A stretch of DNA of 64,000 nucleotides from Nioella ostreopsis (GCF_004000255.1 NZ_RCIQ01000013.1:1-64000), one strand, 5' to 3'. Positions 1 through 9,390 are shown, counted from the stretch's first letter. Notes: generated by a model not told the origin, from the sequence alone. Made by a program: numbers and translations.

Positions 1-713
1 ATGACGATCTGCTGATCGGGGCCTATCTGGCGGATGATGGCGGCGGCAGCAACTCCGGCAGCAGCTACCTGATCCATGCCGCCGATCTCGCCACGCTCGA
101 TGCGGCCGATGGCACCACAGACGGGGTCATCGACCTGGGCAATGTGATGTGCTTCTGCGCGGGTACCCGGATTGCAACGCCCACCGGCTGCCGCGCGGTC
201 GAGGCGCTGGCGATCGGCGACCGGATTCTGACGGCAGAGGGCCGTGCGGTCCCGGTGAAATGGATCGGCCGCCAGACGGTTGTCACCCGCTTCGGCCCTG
301 CGGAAAGGCTAATGCCGGTACGGTTTGCGGCGGGATCGCTTGGGGCTGGCCTGCCTTATAAGCCGCTGACCGTCACCGCCGATCACGGGATGCTGGTCGA
401 GGGCGTGATCTGCCATGCTGGGGCTTTGGTGAATGGCACCACGATCACGCGGGTGCCACTCGCAGAGATGGGAGAGACCTACACGGTCTATCACATCGAA
501 ACCGAGGACCACGAGATCATCCTCGCCAATGGCGCTCCCGCCGAAACCTTCATCGACAACGTTTCCCGCCGCGTCTTCGACAACTTCGCCGAGTTCGAGG
601 CGCTCTACGGCGACGTGCCCGAGATGGAAGAGCTCCCCTATCCCCGCGCCATGTCCTCCCGGCAGGTTCCGGGACGCATCGCGTCAAAGCTGGTGGGGCG
701 ACAGGTTGCGTGA
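1..713 (+). CDS. Hint-domain protein with FG-GAP-like N-terminal part (5' end outside window)
   Basis: The reading frame is open from base 3 and enters the window already coding, so the N-terminus is missing. The first ~45 visible residues (DDLLIGAYLADDGGG...) resemble an integrin-type FG-GAP propeller blade. From about residue 48 a Hint domain begins with the Roseobacter-typical MCFCAGTRIATPTG, then VEALAIGDRILT and later VTADHGMLV. This is the Hedgehog/intein fold used for autoprocessing at the leading Cys. No HN-C extein junction is visible, so protein splicing is not implied. Such proteins in Roseobacters are usually secreted, with RTX or propeller repeats in front; that is family knowledge, not visible here. 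The true start lies upstream of the window. Confidence 0.8.
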   Translation, partial: DDLLIGAYLADDGGGSNSGSSYLIHAADLATLDAADGTTDGVIDLGNVMCFCAGTRIATPTGCRAVEALAIGDRILTAEGRAVPVKWIGRQTVVTRFGPAERLMPVRFAAGSLGAGLPYKPLTVTADHGMLVEGVICHAGALVNGTTITRVPLAEMGETYTVYHIETEDHEIILANGAPAETFIDNVSRRVFDNFAEFEALYGDVPEMEELPYPRAMSSRQVPGRIASKLVGRQVA

Positions 714-775
714 TGATTGCTCCGGCGCGGGTTTCCTGCGCTGAAGCACCAGTTTGGAACTGCGAAAATCACAAC

Positions 776-792
776 AGTGTAAAAAATACACT
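776..792. promoter_or_regulatory. Small inverted repeat upstream of the 860 gene
   Basis: AGTGTA and TACACT form a perfect 6-bp inverted repeat separated by AAAAA, about 70 bases before the start of the secreted protein. It could be an operator or a weak terminator for the Hint gene. No family can be assigned. Confidence 0.25.
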
Positions 793-859
793 ATCATTAT
801 CCTTCCGGTTTGGATAGGCTCGCCTCATCACATTGAGAATCACAATCGAGAGCTTTTCC

Positions 860-1714
860 ATGACCCGTTTTCCCATGATCCTTGCCGGTGCCGCCGTGGC
901 GCTCAGTTCCGTTTCCGCCCATGCGCAGCAGGGTTATAGCTGGCAGCATTACGCGACCCTCTCTGCCGATCCGTTCCAATCCAATGTCACGCTGGTTTAC
1001 GGGGTGCCCGAAACCGATGATCTGCAATTCTTCGCCAGTTGTCAGATCGGCGCGGGCGGGCCTTACGCCCTGGTGCAGATCGCGGCCGATACGGCGGGTC
1101 TGCCCAATGGCGCGCCTGTCTCGCTCTCCTTCACCGATGGGGCCGGGGCGGGCACCATCCTTGACGGCACGATCATCGGCGTGAATGCGGAGTTTGGCGT
1201 GACCGGGGTCGAACTGGCGCTGGAGCTGGACGATGGGCTGTTCAACCTGATGCGGGTGCGCGATGTGCTGAGCTATGCCATTCCCGGCGGGCAGGGGATC
1301 GAGATTGGTACTGCGGGCGTCGCCGGACCGATGGATCAGTTCCTGTCGACCTGCGCCGATCCGGTGGCAGGCGCGGCCCCCGTGACCGGGGGCGAATTGC
1401 CGCCGCCCGCAGGTGACGCCCATGGCTGTGAAATGCTGGGGCAGGTCCTGTCGCATACCGGCGACATGCCGCAGCAGATCACCCTGACCAATATGACCGA
1501 CGGCTATCGCGGCGTTGTCTGGATCGACTATAACGGCAACTTCGTCGATATGGGGGCGCTGAACGCGGGCGAGACGATGACCATCGACAGCTATGTCACG
1601 CACCCGTTCATGATCACGGACGGGCCGGGCAACTGCCTTGAGGTGATGGTGACGACCGGCGGGCAGCCCGAGTTTTCGATCACCGCGCCGGGGCAGTTCT
1701 TCGGGAACGAGTGA
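860..1714 (+). CDS. Secreted protein with VHL-beta-like C-terminal domain
   Basis: 284 residues. The ATG at 860 is preferred over an in-frame TTG at 833 because it begins a clean signal peptide (MTRFPMILAGAAVALSS..., predicted cleavage after AHA around residue 22). The mature N-terminal ~165 residues (SWQHYATLSADPF...) match nothing I recognise. The last ~90 residues contain an arrangement like the beta domain of the von Hippel-Lindau protein: VVWIDYNGNF, then LNAGETMTIDSY, then THPFMITDGPGNCLEVM. This matches the VHL order of W-x-D-x-x-G, L-x-x-G, I-x-S-Y, H-x-F/W and a final beta strand. Cysteines are present in both halves. It is probably periplasmic or extracellular; function unknown. Signal peptide is sure, the VHL comparison is by eye. 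Confidence 0.75.
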   Translation: MTRFPMILAGAAVALSSVSAHAQQGYSWQHYATLSADPFQSNVTLVYGVPETDDLQFFASCQIGAGGPYALVQIAADTAGLPNGAPVSLSFTDGAGAGTILDGTIIGVNAEFGVTGVELALELDDGLFNLMRVRDVLSYAIPGGQGIEIGTAGVAGPMDQFLSTCADPVAGAAPVTGGELPPPAGDAHGCEMLGQVLSHTGDMPQQITLTNMTDGYRGVVWIDYNGNFVDMGALNAGETMTIDSYVTHPFMITDGPGNCLEVMVTTGGQPEFSITAPGQFFGNE

Positions 1715-1737
1715 CGGGGCAGGGCGGCAGGGAACAC

Positions 1738-2145
1738 CTAGCCCTTGTCGCCCTTCATCAGCCGGTCGGCCTTCTTGCGCACCAGCACGCTGCGCAGGTC
1801 GTGCATGGCCATCAGCAGCCGGTCGGTGACGTCTTCCAAAGCGGCATCATCGGCGCGGCTTTGCGCCCATTGGGCGGTCAGGTTCAGGTGGTCGATGGTG
1901 CGGTGGATGTCGTCGAGGTCGCGCCGGGCCAGCAGTGCCTCGCGCTCGGCCATCCACTCGGCAATGACCCTGGTTTCCTCAGGCGTGAGAACATGGTCGC
2001 CATGGGGTTTCACCCGGCCGTTCTTGATGTTCACGACCGCGATCTCGTTCATCTCGATCCGCCGCTGGCGGTTCTGGGTATCGACCCGATAGACCGCCGC
2101 GCCGTTTTCGCGGACCCGGAAGTAGAACTCTGGTAACTCTGACAT
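1738..2145 (-). CDS. Conserved hypothetical protein, 135 aa
   Basis: The frame opens earlier, but MSELPEFYFRVRENG at 2145 is the most natural start. The N-terminal ~55 residues are beta-rich (FYFRVRENGAAVYRV, IEMNEIAVVNIKNG). The rest is helical and charged (LTPEETRVIAEWMAERE, then ...DVTDRLLMAMHDLRSVLVRKKADRLMKG). No signal peptide, membrane segment or catalytic motif is visible. I recognise it only as the type of small protein common in Rhodobacterales genomes. It lies tail to tail with the secreted protein on its left and 67 bases downstream of the methyltransferase on the same strand. Confidence 0.7.
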   Translation of the reverse strand: MSELPEFYFRVRENGAAVYRVDTQNRQRRIEMNEIAVVNIKNGRVKPHGDHVLTPEETRVIAEWMAEREALLARRDLDDIHRTIDHLNLTAQWAQSRADDAALEDVTDRLLMAMHDLRSVLVRKKADRLMKGDKG

Positions 2146-2212
2146 GAAACGCCCCGCCGATCTGGCCAATGGCGGCCAATCTAGAAACGGGGCGCGACAC
2201 TGTCAAAGCCTG

Positions 2213-2839
2213 TCAGCGCTTGCGGGCCACGAAATAGGGACGCTTGGCGGAGTTGTTGAAATCCTGCACTTCGGTGATCTCGAACCCGGCGGCCTCGATC
2301 CGCGCGCGCAGATTGTCTGCGGTCAGGTAGAGGATATGCGGGGCCTTGTTGATCAGCTGCATGCACGCAATGATCGGCCGGAATGGCGAGAACGCCCCGC
2401 CGATGCACACGGTCTTGGAAATCAGCAGCCCGCCGGGTGCCAGACGATCATGCATTTCAGCAAGCCCCGCGTCGAGATCATCCAGCAGGTGCAGGGCGTT
2501 GAAGGCCAGAACCGCGTCAAACGGGCCGTCCGGCAACACCCCCTGATCCGCCGCCGCGCGAATGAACCTTAGGTTTTGCAGGCCCGCGTCCCAGCATTTT
2601 TCCCGCCCGATCTCGACCATCTTGCCCGAGACATCCGTGGCCACGTAATCCGCGACGGCAGGAGCGAGGTCAATCGCCGTGCTGCCGGTGCCACAGCCGA
2701 TCTCCAGCACCCGGTCGCCGGGTTTGAGATAGCTGCGGGTGTGATCGAGCGTTGCCTGGTAGGCGGCGATGTCTTTCACCGGATGGGCGGCGTATTTCGG
2801 GGCGATCTTGTCCCAGAAGGCGGTGGCGGCGGCTGTCAT
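2213..2839 (-). CDS. Class I SAM-dependent methyltransferase
   Basis: 208 residues. It has a Rossmann-type methyltransferase core: motif I VLEIGCGTGSTA near residue 44, an acidic motif II (YVATDVSGKMVEIG), motif IV (FDAVLAFNALHLLDD) and a post-IV strand (LAPGGLLISKTV). The substrate cannot be inferred; proteins of this size are often annotated only as methyltransferase type 11/12. It is transcribed away from a LysR regulator across an 86-bp intergenic region, the usual arrangement for a LysR target, so control by that neighbour is plausible but inferred. Confidence 0.85.
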   Translation of the reverse strand: MTAAATAFWDKIAPKYAAHPVKDIAAYQATLDHTRSYLKPGDRVLEIGCGTGSTAIDLAPAVADYVATDVSGKMVEIGREKCWDAGLQNLRFIRAAADQGVLPDGPFDAVLAFNALHLLDDLDAGLAEMHDRLAPGGLLISKTVCIGGAFSPFRPIIACMQLINKAPHILYLTADNLRARIEAAGFEITEVQDFNNSAKRPYFVARKR

Positions 2840-2925
2840 GGTGTGTCTCCTTTGACGGCAGGAGGTATCTGGCGGACATACTAAAAGAAATTGCAGAAAT
2901 CCGCAGTCAGTTTATACGAATATGC

Positions 2926-3813
2926 ATGAATTGGGCAGCGATCTCCTTCGACTGGAACCAGGTGCGCGCCTTCCTTGCCACGGTGGAGGAGGGCACGCTG
3001 TCGGGTGCGGCGCGGGCTCTGCGACTGACGCAACCGACGCTCGGGCGGCAGGTGGCGGCGCTGGAGGAGAGCCTGAACATCACGCTGTTCGAACGGGTCG
3101 GCAAAAGCCTGATCCTGACGCAGGCGGGCATGGATCTGCTGGAACATGTGCGCGCCATGGGGGAGGCGGCGAACCGGATTTCGCTGTCTGCTGCGGGCCA
3201 TGTGCAGGAGGTGCGGGGCGAGGTCCGCATCTCGGTCGCCGATGGCTATGCCGCCTATATCCTGCCCGATATCCTGAAGCGCCTGCGCAAGGAAGCCCCT
3301 GGACTGACCATTGAAATCGTTGCGGAAAACCGCGTTTCGGACCTGCGCAGGCGCGAGGCGGATATCGCCATCCGCCACATGCGGCCCGAGGACCCGGAGC
3401 TGATCGGCAAACGCCTGCGCGACGGAACCGGCAGTTTCTACGCGTCAAAGGAATGGCTGGACCGGAATGGCAGGCCCTCAACCATGGCCGATCTCGAAAA
3501 GCTTGAGATGATCGGCATCGACCGGCCCGAACGGATGGTCATGGAGCTGAACAAGCGCGGTATCCCGGTCAGCCATTTGAACTTCCCGATCCGCACGCTG
3601 AATTCGGTGGTGGCCTGGGAAATGGTGCGCCGTGGGCTTGGGGTCGGCGTGGGATCGGACCTTGTGGCGGCCGGCACGCCCGAGGTGGAACGCCTGCAGA
3701 TCGAGGGGCTGGCCCCGATTTCCTTCCCCAACTGGCTGGTCACGCATCGAGAGCTGCGCAACAGCCGCCGCATTCGGGTGGTGTTCGACCTGCTGGCGGA
3801 GGAGCTGGGGTAG
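2926..3813 (+). CDS. LysR-family transcriptional regulator
   Basis: 295 residues from the ATG at 2926. The frame runs further upstream but without LysR similarity. The N-terminal winged helix-turn-helix is canonical (FDWNQVRAFLATVEEGTLSGAARALRLTQPTLGRQVAALEE, split here only for reading). It is followed by the linker helix and a periplasmic-binding-like effector domain (VRGEVRISVADGYAAYILP...). The coding start falls immediately after an AT-rich stretch shared with the divergent methyltransferase, which is its most likely target. The inducer is unknown. Confidence 0.9.
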   Translation: MNWAAISFDWNQVRAFLATVEEGTLSGAARALRLTQPTLGRQVAALEESLNITLFERVGKSLILTQAGMDLLEHVRAMGEAANRISLSAAGHVQEVRGEVRISVADGYAAYILPDILKRLRKEAPGLTIEIVAENRVSDLRRREADIAIRHMRPEDPELIGKRLRDGTGSFYASKEWLDRNGRPSTMADLEKLEMIGIDRPERMVMELNKRGIPVSHLNFPIRTLNSVVAWEMVRRGLGVGVGSDLVAAGTPEVERLQIEGLAPISFPNWLVTHRELRNSRRIRVVFDLLAEELG

Positions 3814-4037
3814 TGATCCGAGCTGAATAGGGGTCAATTAGCCCACGGGATTTCCCTTTGCGGACTCAAGGCGAAGCCGACGCGCCATCGCCGACGCGCC
3901 CCCACGCGGAGGCGATTTGGTGAGGCTGGGAGAGCCAGTTGAGCCGCGAAGATGCGGCAGAGATAAAGTGGTCCCCGAATGGGTTCAGAACGCCACCGCG
4001 CGCGTCGACAATGGCGCTTGATGGCCCCACAGCCGTC

Positions 4038-5549
4038 TCAGCTGTTCCTGCGCCCCGAGAACAGGCTCGCTTCCTCGGCGGCCCTGCGCAGTGCGCGGGA
4101 CTTGTTCACGGTTTCCTGAAACTCGGCCTCGGGGTCGCTGTCATAGACGACGCCGCCGCCCGCCTGGATATAGAGCTTTTCATCCTTCAGAACCGCCGTG
4201 CGCAGGGCAATACACATATCCATGTCGCCACCGGCGCTGAAATAGCCCACGCCGCCGCCGTAGACGCCGCGCTTTTCCGGCTCCAACTCGTCGATGATCT
4301 CCATCGCGCGAACCTTGGGTGCGCCGGACACGGTCCCGGCAGGCAGACCCGCCAGCAGGGCCGAGAGCGCGTCGTGGTCGTCCGACAGCTCGCCCACGAC
4401 GTTCGACACGATATGCATGACGTGGGAATAGCGTTCAATCACGAATTCCTCGGTCGGGCGCACGGTGCCGATCTTGGACACGCGACCGGTGTCGTTGCGG
4501 CCAAGGTCCAGCAGCATCAGATGCTCGGCAAGTTCCTTCTGGTCGGCCAGCAGGTCCAGTTCCAGCGCCTTGTCTTCCTCGGGCGTCGCACCACGGGGAC
4601 GGGTGCCTGCGATCGGGCGAATTGTGACCTCGCCGCCGAAGACCCGCACGAGGATCTCGGGGCTGGCGCCAATCACCTGGAAGCCGCCGAAATTGAAGAA
4701 GAACATGAAGGGCGAGGGGTTGGTCCGGCGCAGCGCGCGGTAAAGCGCGAAGGGCGGTTCGCGGAATTCCTGCGTCCATCGCTGCGAGGGCACGACCTGA
4801 AAGATATCGCCCGCGCGGATGTAATCCTTGGCGGTCTCCACCGCCGCGAAATAGTCTGCTTTCGCAAAATTCGACACGGGTTCCGCCACCGCATGGGCCT
4901 CGCCCATTTCGCGGGCGGCGGTGGTGGGCGCGCGTTCCAGATCGCGGACCGCGTCCATGACCCGCTCGGCGGCCTGCGCATAGGCCGCGCGGGCCGACAA
5001 TCCGCCCCCGACCCAGGCGGGGGAGACGACGGTCACCTCGCCCTTGACCCCATCGAGAACCGCGATGACCGAAGGCCGGATCAGCACCGCGTCGGGCAGG
5101 CCCAGAGGGTCAGGGTTCACATTCGGCAGATGCTCCACCAGCCGGATCATGTCATAGCCGAGATAGCCGAATAGCCCTGCCGCCGCAGCGGGCAGATCGT
5201 CGGGGATGTCGATGGCGCTTTCCGCCAGCAGCGACCGGATCGCCTTCAGCGGTGGTTCCGAACAGGGGTCGAACGCATCCCGGTCATAGCGCGCTGACCG
5301 GTTCAGGCGACTGTCCTCGCCCCGGCATTCCCAGATCAGATCGGGTTTCATGCCGATGATCGAGTAGCGCCCACGCACCTCGCCCCCGGTGACGGACTCG
5401 AGGATGAAACTGTCGCGGCCGGCATCGGCGAGCTTCATCATCACCGACACGGGCGTGTCCAGATCGGCGGCAAGCCTGGTATAGACCAGCTGGTTCTTGC
5501 CCTGCGACCAGCCTTGGTCGAATGCCTCGAAGGACGGGGTCAGTGCCAT
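4038..5549 (-). CDS. trpE: Anthranilate synthase component I
   Basis: 503 residues, the usual TrpE length. The N-terminal regulatory domain contains FILESVTG, corresponding to the LLES element of the tryptophan feedback site. The C-terminal chorismate-binding domain has IRPIAGTRPRG, LDLLADQKELAEHLMLLDLGRND and LPAGTVSGAPKVRAMEII. It makes anthranilate from chorismate with ammonia or glutamine from TrpG. Its start is six bases after the ppiD stop, so the two are co-transcribed. The downstream neighbour on the other side is a convergent LysR gene, so trpG, trpD and trpC do not follow it in this window. Confidence 0.95.
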   Translation of the reverse strand: MALTPSFEAFDQGWSQGKNQLVYTRLAADLDTPVSVMMKLADAGRDSFILESVTGGEVRGRYSIIGMKPDLIWECRGEDSRLNRSARYDRDAFDPCSEPPLKAIRSLLAESAIDIPDDLPAAAAGLFGYLGYDMIRLVEHLPNVNPDPLGLPDAVLIRPSVIAVLDGVKGEVTVVSPAWVGGGLSARAAYAQAAERVMDAVRDLERAPTTAAREMGEAHAVAEPVSNFAKADYFAAVETAKDYIRAGDIFQVVPSQRWTQEFREPPFALYRALRRTNPSPFMFFFNFGGFQVIGASPEILVRVFGGEVTIRPIAGTRPRGATPEEDKALELDLLADQKELAEHLMLLDLGRNDTGRVSKIGTVRPTEEFVIERYSHVMHIVSNVVGELSDDHDALSALLAGLPAGTVSGAPKVRAMEIIDELEPEKRGVYGGGVGYFSAGGDMDMCIALRTAVLKDEKLYIQAGGGVVYDSDPEAEFQETVNKSRALRRAAEEASLFSGRRNS

Positions 5550-5555
5550 GGTGCC

Positions 5556-7415
5556 TCAGGGAAACTGTGCGTTGACCGCATTGATGACAGCGGAATCGAG
5601 GGAAATGCCGATCTCGGTTTCCAGCGCCTGGCCGAAAGCCTCGAACACATCCGCCGCGATGGAATTGGCAATCTGCGCCCCGAAGAGCCCCTGAAGCGCC
5701 GCCACCTCGGGCGTGCCACGGGTGCCCTGGTTGATGCTGTCGAGCCGGGCGATATAGGCTGCGCGGGCGCCGGGAATGACCACCATGTCGCCGGGGGCGT
5801 CCAGCTGGAACACCTGCGGCACCAAGGTGGGCGGCGCGTCGGGGATGAAATCCTGACGGCGGATCTGGTCTTCGGTTGTCAGCGCAAGCCCCTGATCCTC
5901 CAGGTTGCCGGTCAGAGCAAGGTTCGCCAGGATCGCATTGGCACGCTCCTCCAGCCGGATGCGCAGCTGAGTGGCGCGCCAGGCGGCGGCGACCTCGGCT
6001 TCGATCTCTTCCAGCGGCGGGATGGACGGCGGCACGACCGCGTCGAGGCGCAGGGCGAACTGGCCCCCGTCAGAGAGGCCCAGAAGCTCGGGGAAATCGC
6101 CGTCCTGCGCGGCGGCCGCGGCCTCGGCGAAGCTGTCATAGGCGGCGATGCCCTGATCCATGCCGTCGAACCAGTCGATGGTGCCGAACTGCATGGCGGT
6201 TTCCTCGGCCAGTTCTTCCAGCGTGGCGCCCCCGGCCAGCAGGTCGTCCAGATCCTCGCGCATGTCGTCGATGGCGCGGCGGGCGGCGTCCTCGGCCAGT
6301 TCATCGCGCAGATGTTCGGCAGCGTCTTCATAGGGCACTTCGGTCGCGTCCAGCACCGCGTTGATGCGGAACAGTGCGGGGCCGAAACGGCTTTCGAGCG
6401 GGCCGATGATTTCGCTTTCGGTATCGGCGAAGATCACCTCGGCGGCAGCGGCGGCAAGGTCGGTTGCGGCGGTTTCGCCAAGATCCACGTCATCGAGCGT
6501 CAGGCCCCGATCCTCGACCAGCGTGTCGTAATCGGTTTCCCCAGCATCGAGCGCGGCGCGGGCGGCATCGGCTTCTTCCTGGCTGGGGAAGACCAACCGT
6601 TCCAGCAGGCGGCGTTCGGGCTGGACATATTCCGCAATGCGTTCGTCATAAAGCTCGCGGATCGCTGCAGGGTCGACCTCGACCTCATCCATGATCATGT
6701 CGGGGATGATCCAGGCGTAAGAGATGGTCCGGCTTTCCGGGCGTTCGAAGCGCTGGCCGTTCTCGTCGTAATATTCCTGCAATTCCTCGGGCGTCGCGGC
6801 GGCCAGACCGGCGGTCAGGTCGGTTTCGGTGACGCGGGCAAGGGTGAAGCTGCGGGTTTCGGTCTGATAGGCGACCATGATCTCGGTAAAGCTGTCGGGT
6901 GTCGGCAGCCCGCCGATAACGGCTGCCTGCAGGATCGAACGGGAGACATCCTCGCGGATGGTTTCCTCGAATTCCTCGACGCCGTAGCCTGCCTGTGTCA
7001 GCGCCAGTTCATAACCTGCGCGGTCGAAATTTCCGTCGATGCCCTGAAAGGTGGAGGTCGTGGTGATCTGGCGCGCGACTTCTTCGTCCCCGACAGAGAG
7101 CGACATTTCACCGGCTTCATGGGTCAGGGCGGCGCGGGCGACCAAACCTTCCAGAATGGCACGGTCGAGCCCGGCATTGCGCAGATCGGTCAGCGTCTGG
7201 TAGGGGCCGCCTTCCGCCGCCTGCGCACGCAGCTCCGCCTGGATGGCGCGGGCATAGGCATTGGCCGAGATCGAGGCGTTACCGACCGAGCCGACCTGAA
7301 CGGCGGAATTGCCGAAATTGCCGATGCCGAAGCCAGCAAGCCCAAACATCAGAAGGGCAAGAATGGCCCAGACGAAATAGTCTGACAGCTTCCGTTTGCC
7401 TGCGCGTCGTGCCAT
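5556..7415 (-). CDS. ppiD: Membrane-anchored peptidyl-prolyl isomerase, PpiD/SurA family
   Basis: 619 residues. A short positive N-terminus (MARRAGKRKLSDYF) precedes one membrane helix (residues ~14-36, VWAILALLMFGLAGFG). A SurA-like chaperone domain follows (VGNASISANAYARAIQAEL... FQGIDGNFDRAGYELAL), then a parvulin-like region and a long helical C-terminal part. This is the PpiD architecture: an inner-membrane, periplasm-facing chaperone for exported proteins. Parvulin catalytic residues are poorly conserved, as is common in PpiD. It is the first gene of a ppiD-trpE operon. Confidence 0.88.
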   Translation of the reverse strand: MARRAGKRKLSDYFVWAILALLMFGLAGFGIGNFGNSAVQVGSVGNASISANAYARAIQAELRAQAAEGGPYQTLTDLRNAGLDRAILEGLVARAALTHEAGEMSLSVGDEEVARQITTTSTFQGIDGNFDRAGYELALTQAGYGVEEFEETIREDVSRSILQAAVIGGLPTPDSFTEIMVAYQTETRSFTLARVTETDLTAGLAAATPEELQEYYDENGQRFERPESRTISYAWIIPDMIMDEVEVDPAAIRELYDERIAEYVQPERRLLERLVFPSQEEADAARAALDAGETDYDTLVEDRGLTLDDVDLGETAATDLAAAAAEVIFADTESEIIGPLESRFGPALFRINAVLDATEVPYEDAAEHLRDELAEDAARRAIDDMREDLDDLLAGGATLEELAEETAMQFGTIDWFDGMDQGIAAYDSFAEAAAAAQDGDFPELLGLSDGGQFALRLDAVVPPSIPPLEEIEAEVAAAWRATQLRIRLEERANAILANLALTGNLEDQGLALTTEDQIRRQDFIPDAPPTLVPQVFQLDAPGDMVVIPGARAAYIARLDSINQGTRGTPEVAALQGLFGAQIANSIAADVFEAFGQALETEIGISLDSAVINAVNAQFP

Positions 7416-7484
7416 GCCGGATATCTCCCTTGATCTGGCTCTGAAGCGCAGGTTTAGGGGGTCGCGGCAAGGGGGGCAAGGGGC

Positions 7485-8672
7485 TCAGAGGGAAAGCTGG
7501 GAAATCCTGTGCCCAACTTCGGCCAAACCGGCGGCATCCGCATTGGCAAAGGCGATGCGCAGGGTGGTTTCGGCCTGACCCGATCCGCCTTCGTGCTTGA
7601 GGGGGCCGAACATGGTGCCGGGCAGGGTCAGAAGGCCCGCTTCCGTCACCATGGCCTTGGCGACCTCATCCGAGCGCATGTCGAACGGGTGGCGCACATA
7701 GGCGAAATAGGCCCCGCAACCGAGCAGCTCCCAGCCCGACAGCCGCTGAAAGGCAGTTTCCATGGCAGCGCGGCGATTGAGGATCTCCAGCCGCTCGCCC
7801 GCCAGCCAGTCGGCAAGGTTCCGCATTCCCCACAGCGCGCCGATCTGGCCGACCTGGCTGGGGCAGATGGCGACGGTGTCGAGGAACTTCTCAACTTCAA
7901 ACAGCCGCTCGGGGCTGGCCACGATGGCGCCGACGCGGTGGCCGGTGAGGCGGTAGGATTTGGAGAAGGAATAAAGCTGGATCAGCGTGTCGTCCCAGTC
8001 GGGATCGGCAAACAGATCATGTGGCGCACCTTCGACCGAATGGAAATCGCGATAGGTTTCATCGACGATCAGCGCAATCTTGCGGCGGCGGCAGAGGTCG
8101 CGGAAGGCGGCCATGATCTCGGGCGGATATTCTACGCCACCGGGATTGTTGGGCGAGATCAGCACGATGGCGCGGGTGCGCTCGGTGATCAGAGTCTCCG
8201 CCGCGTCAGGATCGGGGATCAGGGTTTCGCCGGTTGCCAGCAGTTGCGCCTCGACCCCGGTCATATCCAGCCACATCTTGTGGTTGAAATAATAGGGCGT
8301 GGGCAGGATCACCCCGTCGCCTTCGCCCGCCAGCGTCGCCATGACCGCGCAGAACGCCTGGTTGCAGCCAGAGGTGATCGCCACCTGATCGGGCCGGACC
8401 GCGCCGCCATAGCCGTCGGACCATTGTGCGGCCAGTTCGCTGCGCAGCTCCTCACGCCCCAGAACCGGGCCGTAAAGATGGCTGTCGGCCTGCGTCAGCA
8501 GCGCCTCTGCCATGGCCTGTCGCAAGCCTTCGGGCGGGGGATCGACGGGCGCAGCCTGGCTGAGATTGATCAGCGGCCGGTCGGCGGGGAAGGTGACCCC
8601 GTCGACCCAACGCCGCGCCTCCATCACAGGGGGCGGGAAGGTGGCCGCGAATCTGGGGTTCAGCACATGCAT
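7485..8672 (-). CDS. PLP-dependent aminotransferase, class I/II
   Basis: 395 residues from the ATG at 8672, which has a GAGG six bases upstream; an in-frame ATG at 8684 lacks such a site. Fold type I motifs are clear: GCNQAFCAVMATL, LISPNNPGG, LIVDETYRDF and the PLP-lysine segment SFSKSYRLTGHR. The C-terminal TLRIAFAN ends in the substrate carboxylate-binding region. Specificity cannot be told from sequence. It lies 24 bases downstream of ssb on the same strand and is probably co-transcribed with it. Confidence 0.88.
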   Translation of the reverse strand: MHVLNPRFAATFPPPVMEARRWVDGVTFPADRPLINLSQAAPVDPPPEGLRQAMAEALLTQADSHLYGPVLGREELRSELAAQWSDGYGGAVRPDQVAITSGCNQAFCAVMATLAGEGDGVILPTPYYFNHKMWLDMTGVEAQLLATGETLIPDPDAAETLITERTRAIVLISPNNPGGVEYPPEIMAAFRDLCRRRKIALIVDETYRDFHSVEGAPHDLFADPDWDDTLIQLYSFSKSYRLTGHRVGAIVASPERLFEVEKFLDTVAICPSQVGQIGALWGMRNLADWLAGERLEILNRRAAMETAFQRLSGWELLGCGAYFAYVRHPFDMRSDEVAKAMVTEAGLLTLPGTMFGPLKHEGGSGQAETTLRIAFANADAAGLAEVGHRISQLSL

Positions 8673-8696
8673 GGCGCGCCTCATCGGATGGGTGTC

Positions 8697-9221
8697 TTAG
8701 AAGGGAATCTCGTCATCCATGTCGTTCGAGCGACCACCGCCACCCTGGCTGCTGCCGCCGCCGCCACCGCCGTAGCCGCCGTCACGGTCATCTGGGTAGC
8801 CGCCGCCACCGCCATAGCCGCCGCTTTGACCGCCACCACCATAGCCGCCGCCGCCACCGCCGCCTTCGCTACGGCCGTCAAGCATGACCAGCGTGCCGCC
8901 GAAGCCTTGCAACACGACCTCGGTCGAATAGCGGTCCGCGCCGGATTGGTCCTGCCATTTGCGGGTTTGGAGCTGGCCCTCGATATAGACCTTGCTGCCC
9001 TTGCGCAGATATTGCTCGGCCACGCGGACCAGACCTTCCTGGAAGATGGCGACGCTGTGCCATTCGGTCTTTTCACGCCGTTCGCCGGTGTTGCGGTCTT
9101 TCCAGGTTTCGCTGGTGGCGATGCGCAGGTTGCAGACTTTGCCGCCATTCTGGAACGACCGAACCTCGGGATCGCGTCCCAGATTGCCTATCAGAATGAC
9201 CTTGTTGACGGACCCAGCCAT
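8697..9221 (-). CDS. ssb: Single-stranded DNA-binding protein
   Basis: 174 residues. The N-terminal OB-fold ([25 protein letters not shown]...) is followed by a long glycine-rich linker (residues ~117-165) with runs of Gly, Tyr and Ser. The universal acidic tip DDEIPF is the last six residues. SSB coats single-stranded DNA and recruits RecG, RecQ and other partners through that tip. It is divergent from a lytic transglycosylase gene with a 169-bp shared region in which I saw no LexA box. Confidence 0.97.
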   Translation of the reverse strand: MAGSVNKVILIGNLGRDPEVRSFQNGGKVCNLRIATSETWKDRNTGERREKTEWHSVAIFQEGLVRVAEQYLRKGSKVYIEGQLQTRKWQDQSGADRYSTEVVLQGFGGTLVMLDGRSEGGGGGGGYGGGGQSGGYGGGGGYPDDRDGGYGGGGGGSSQGGGGRSNDMDDEIPF

Positions 9222-9390
9222 GATCTCTCCCCGTTATTCGAATCTCAAGCACAGAAGCACGGAGCTTAGATCACCGCAACACGGTTAAGAAAACCCAAAT
9301 GCGCGGTCGATTGCCAACCGGGCTGTGGCAAGCTGGAAATGCCGCATCTTTTCCGTATATTGCGGCGAGTTGCAAACGAAGCGAGGGCGC

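Noticed and set aside
3814-4037. Mobile-element remnant between LysR and trpE
   Set aside because: A short direct repeat (GCCGACGCGCC twice) is present, but no transposase similarity or target duplication could be seen.
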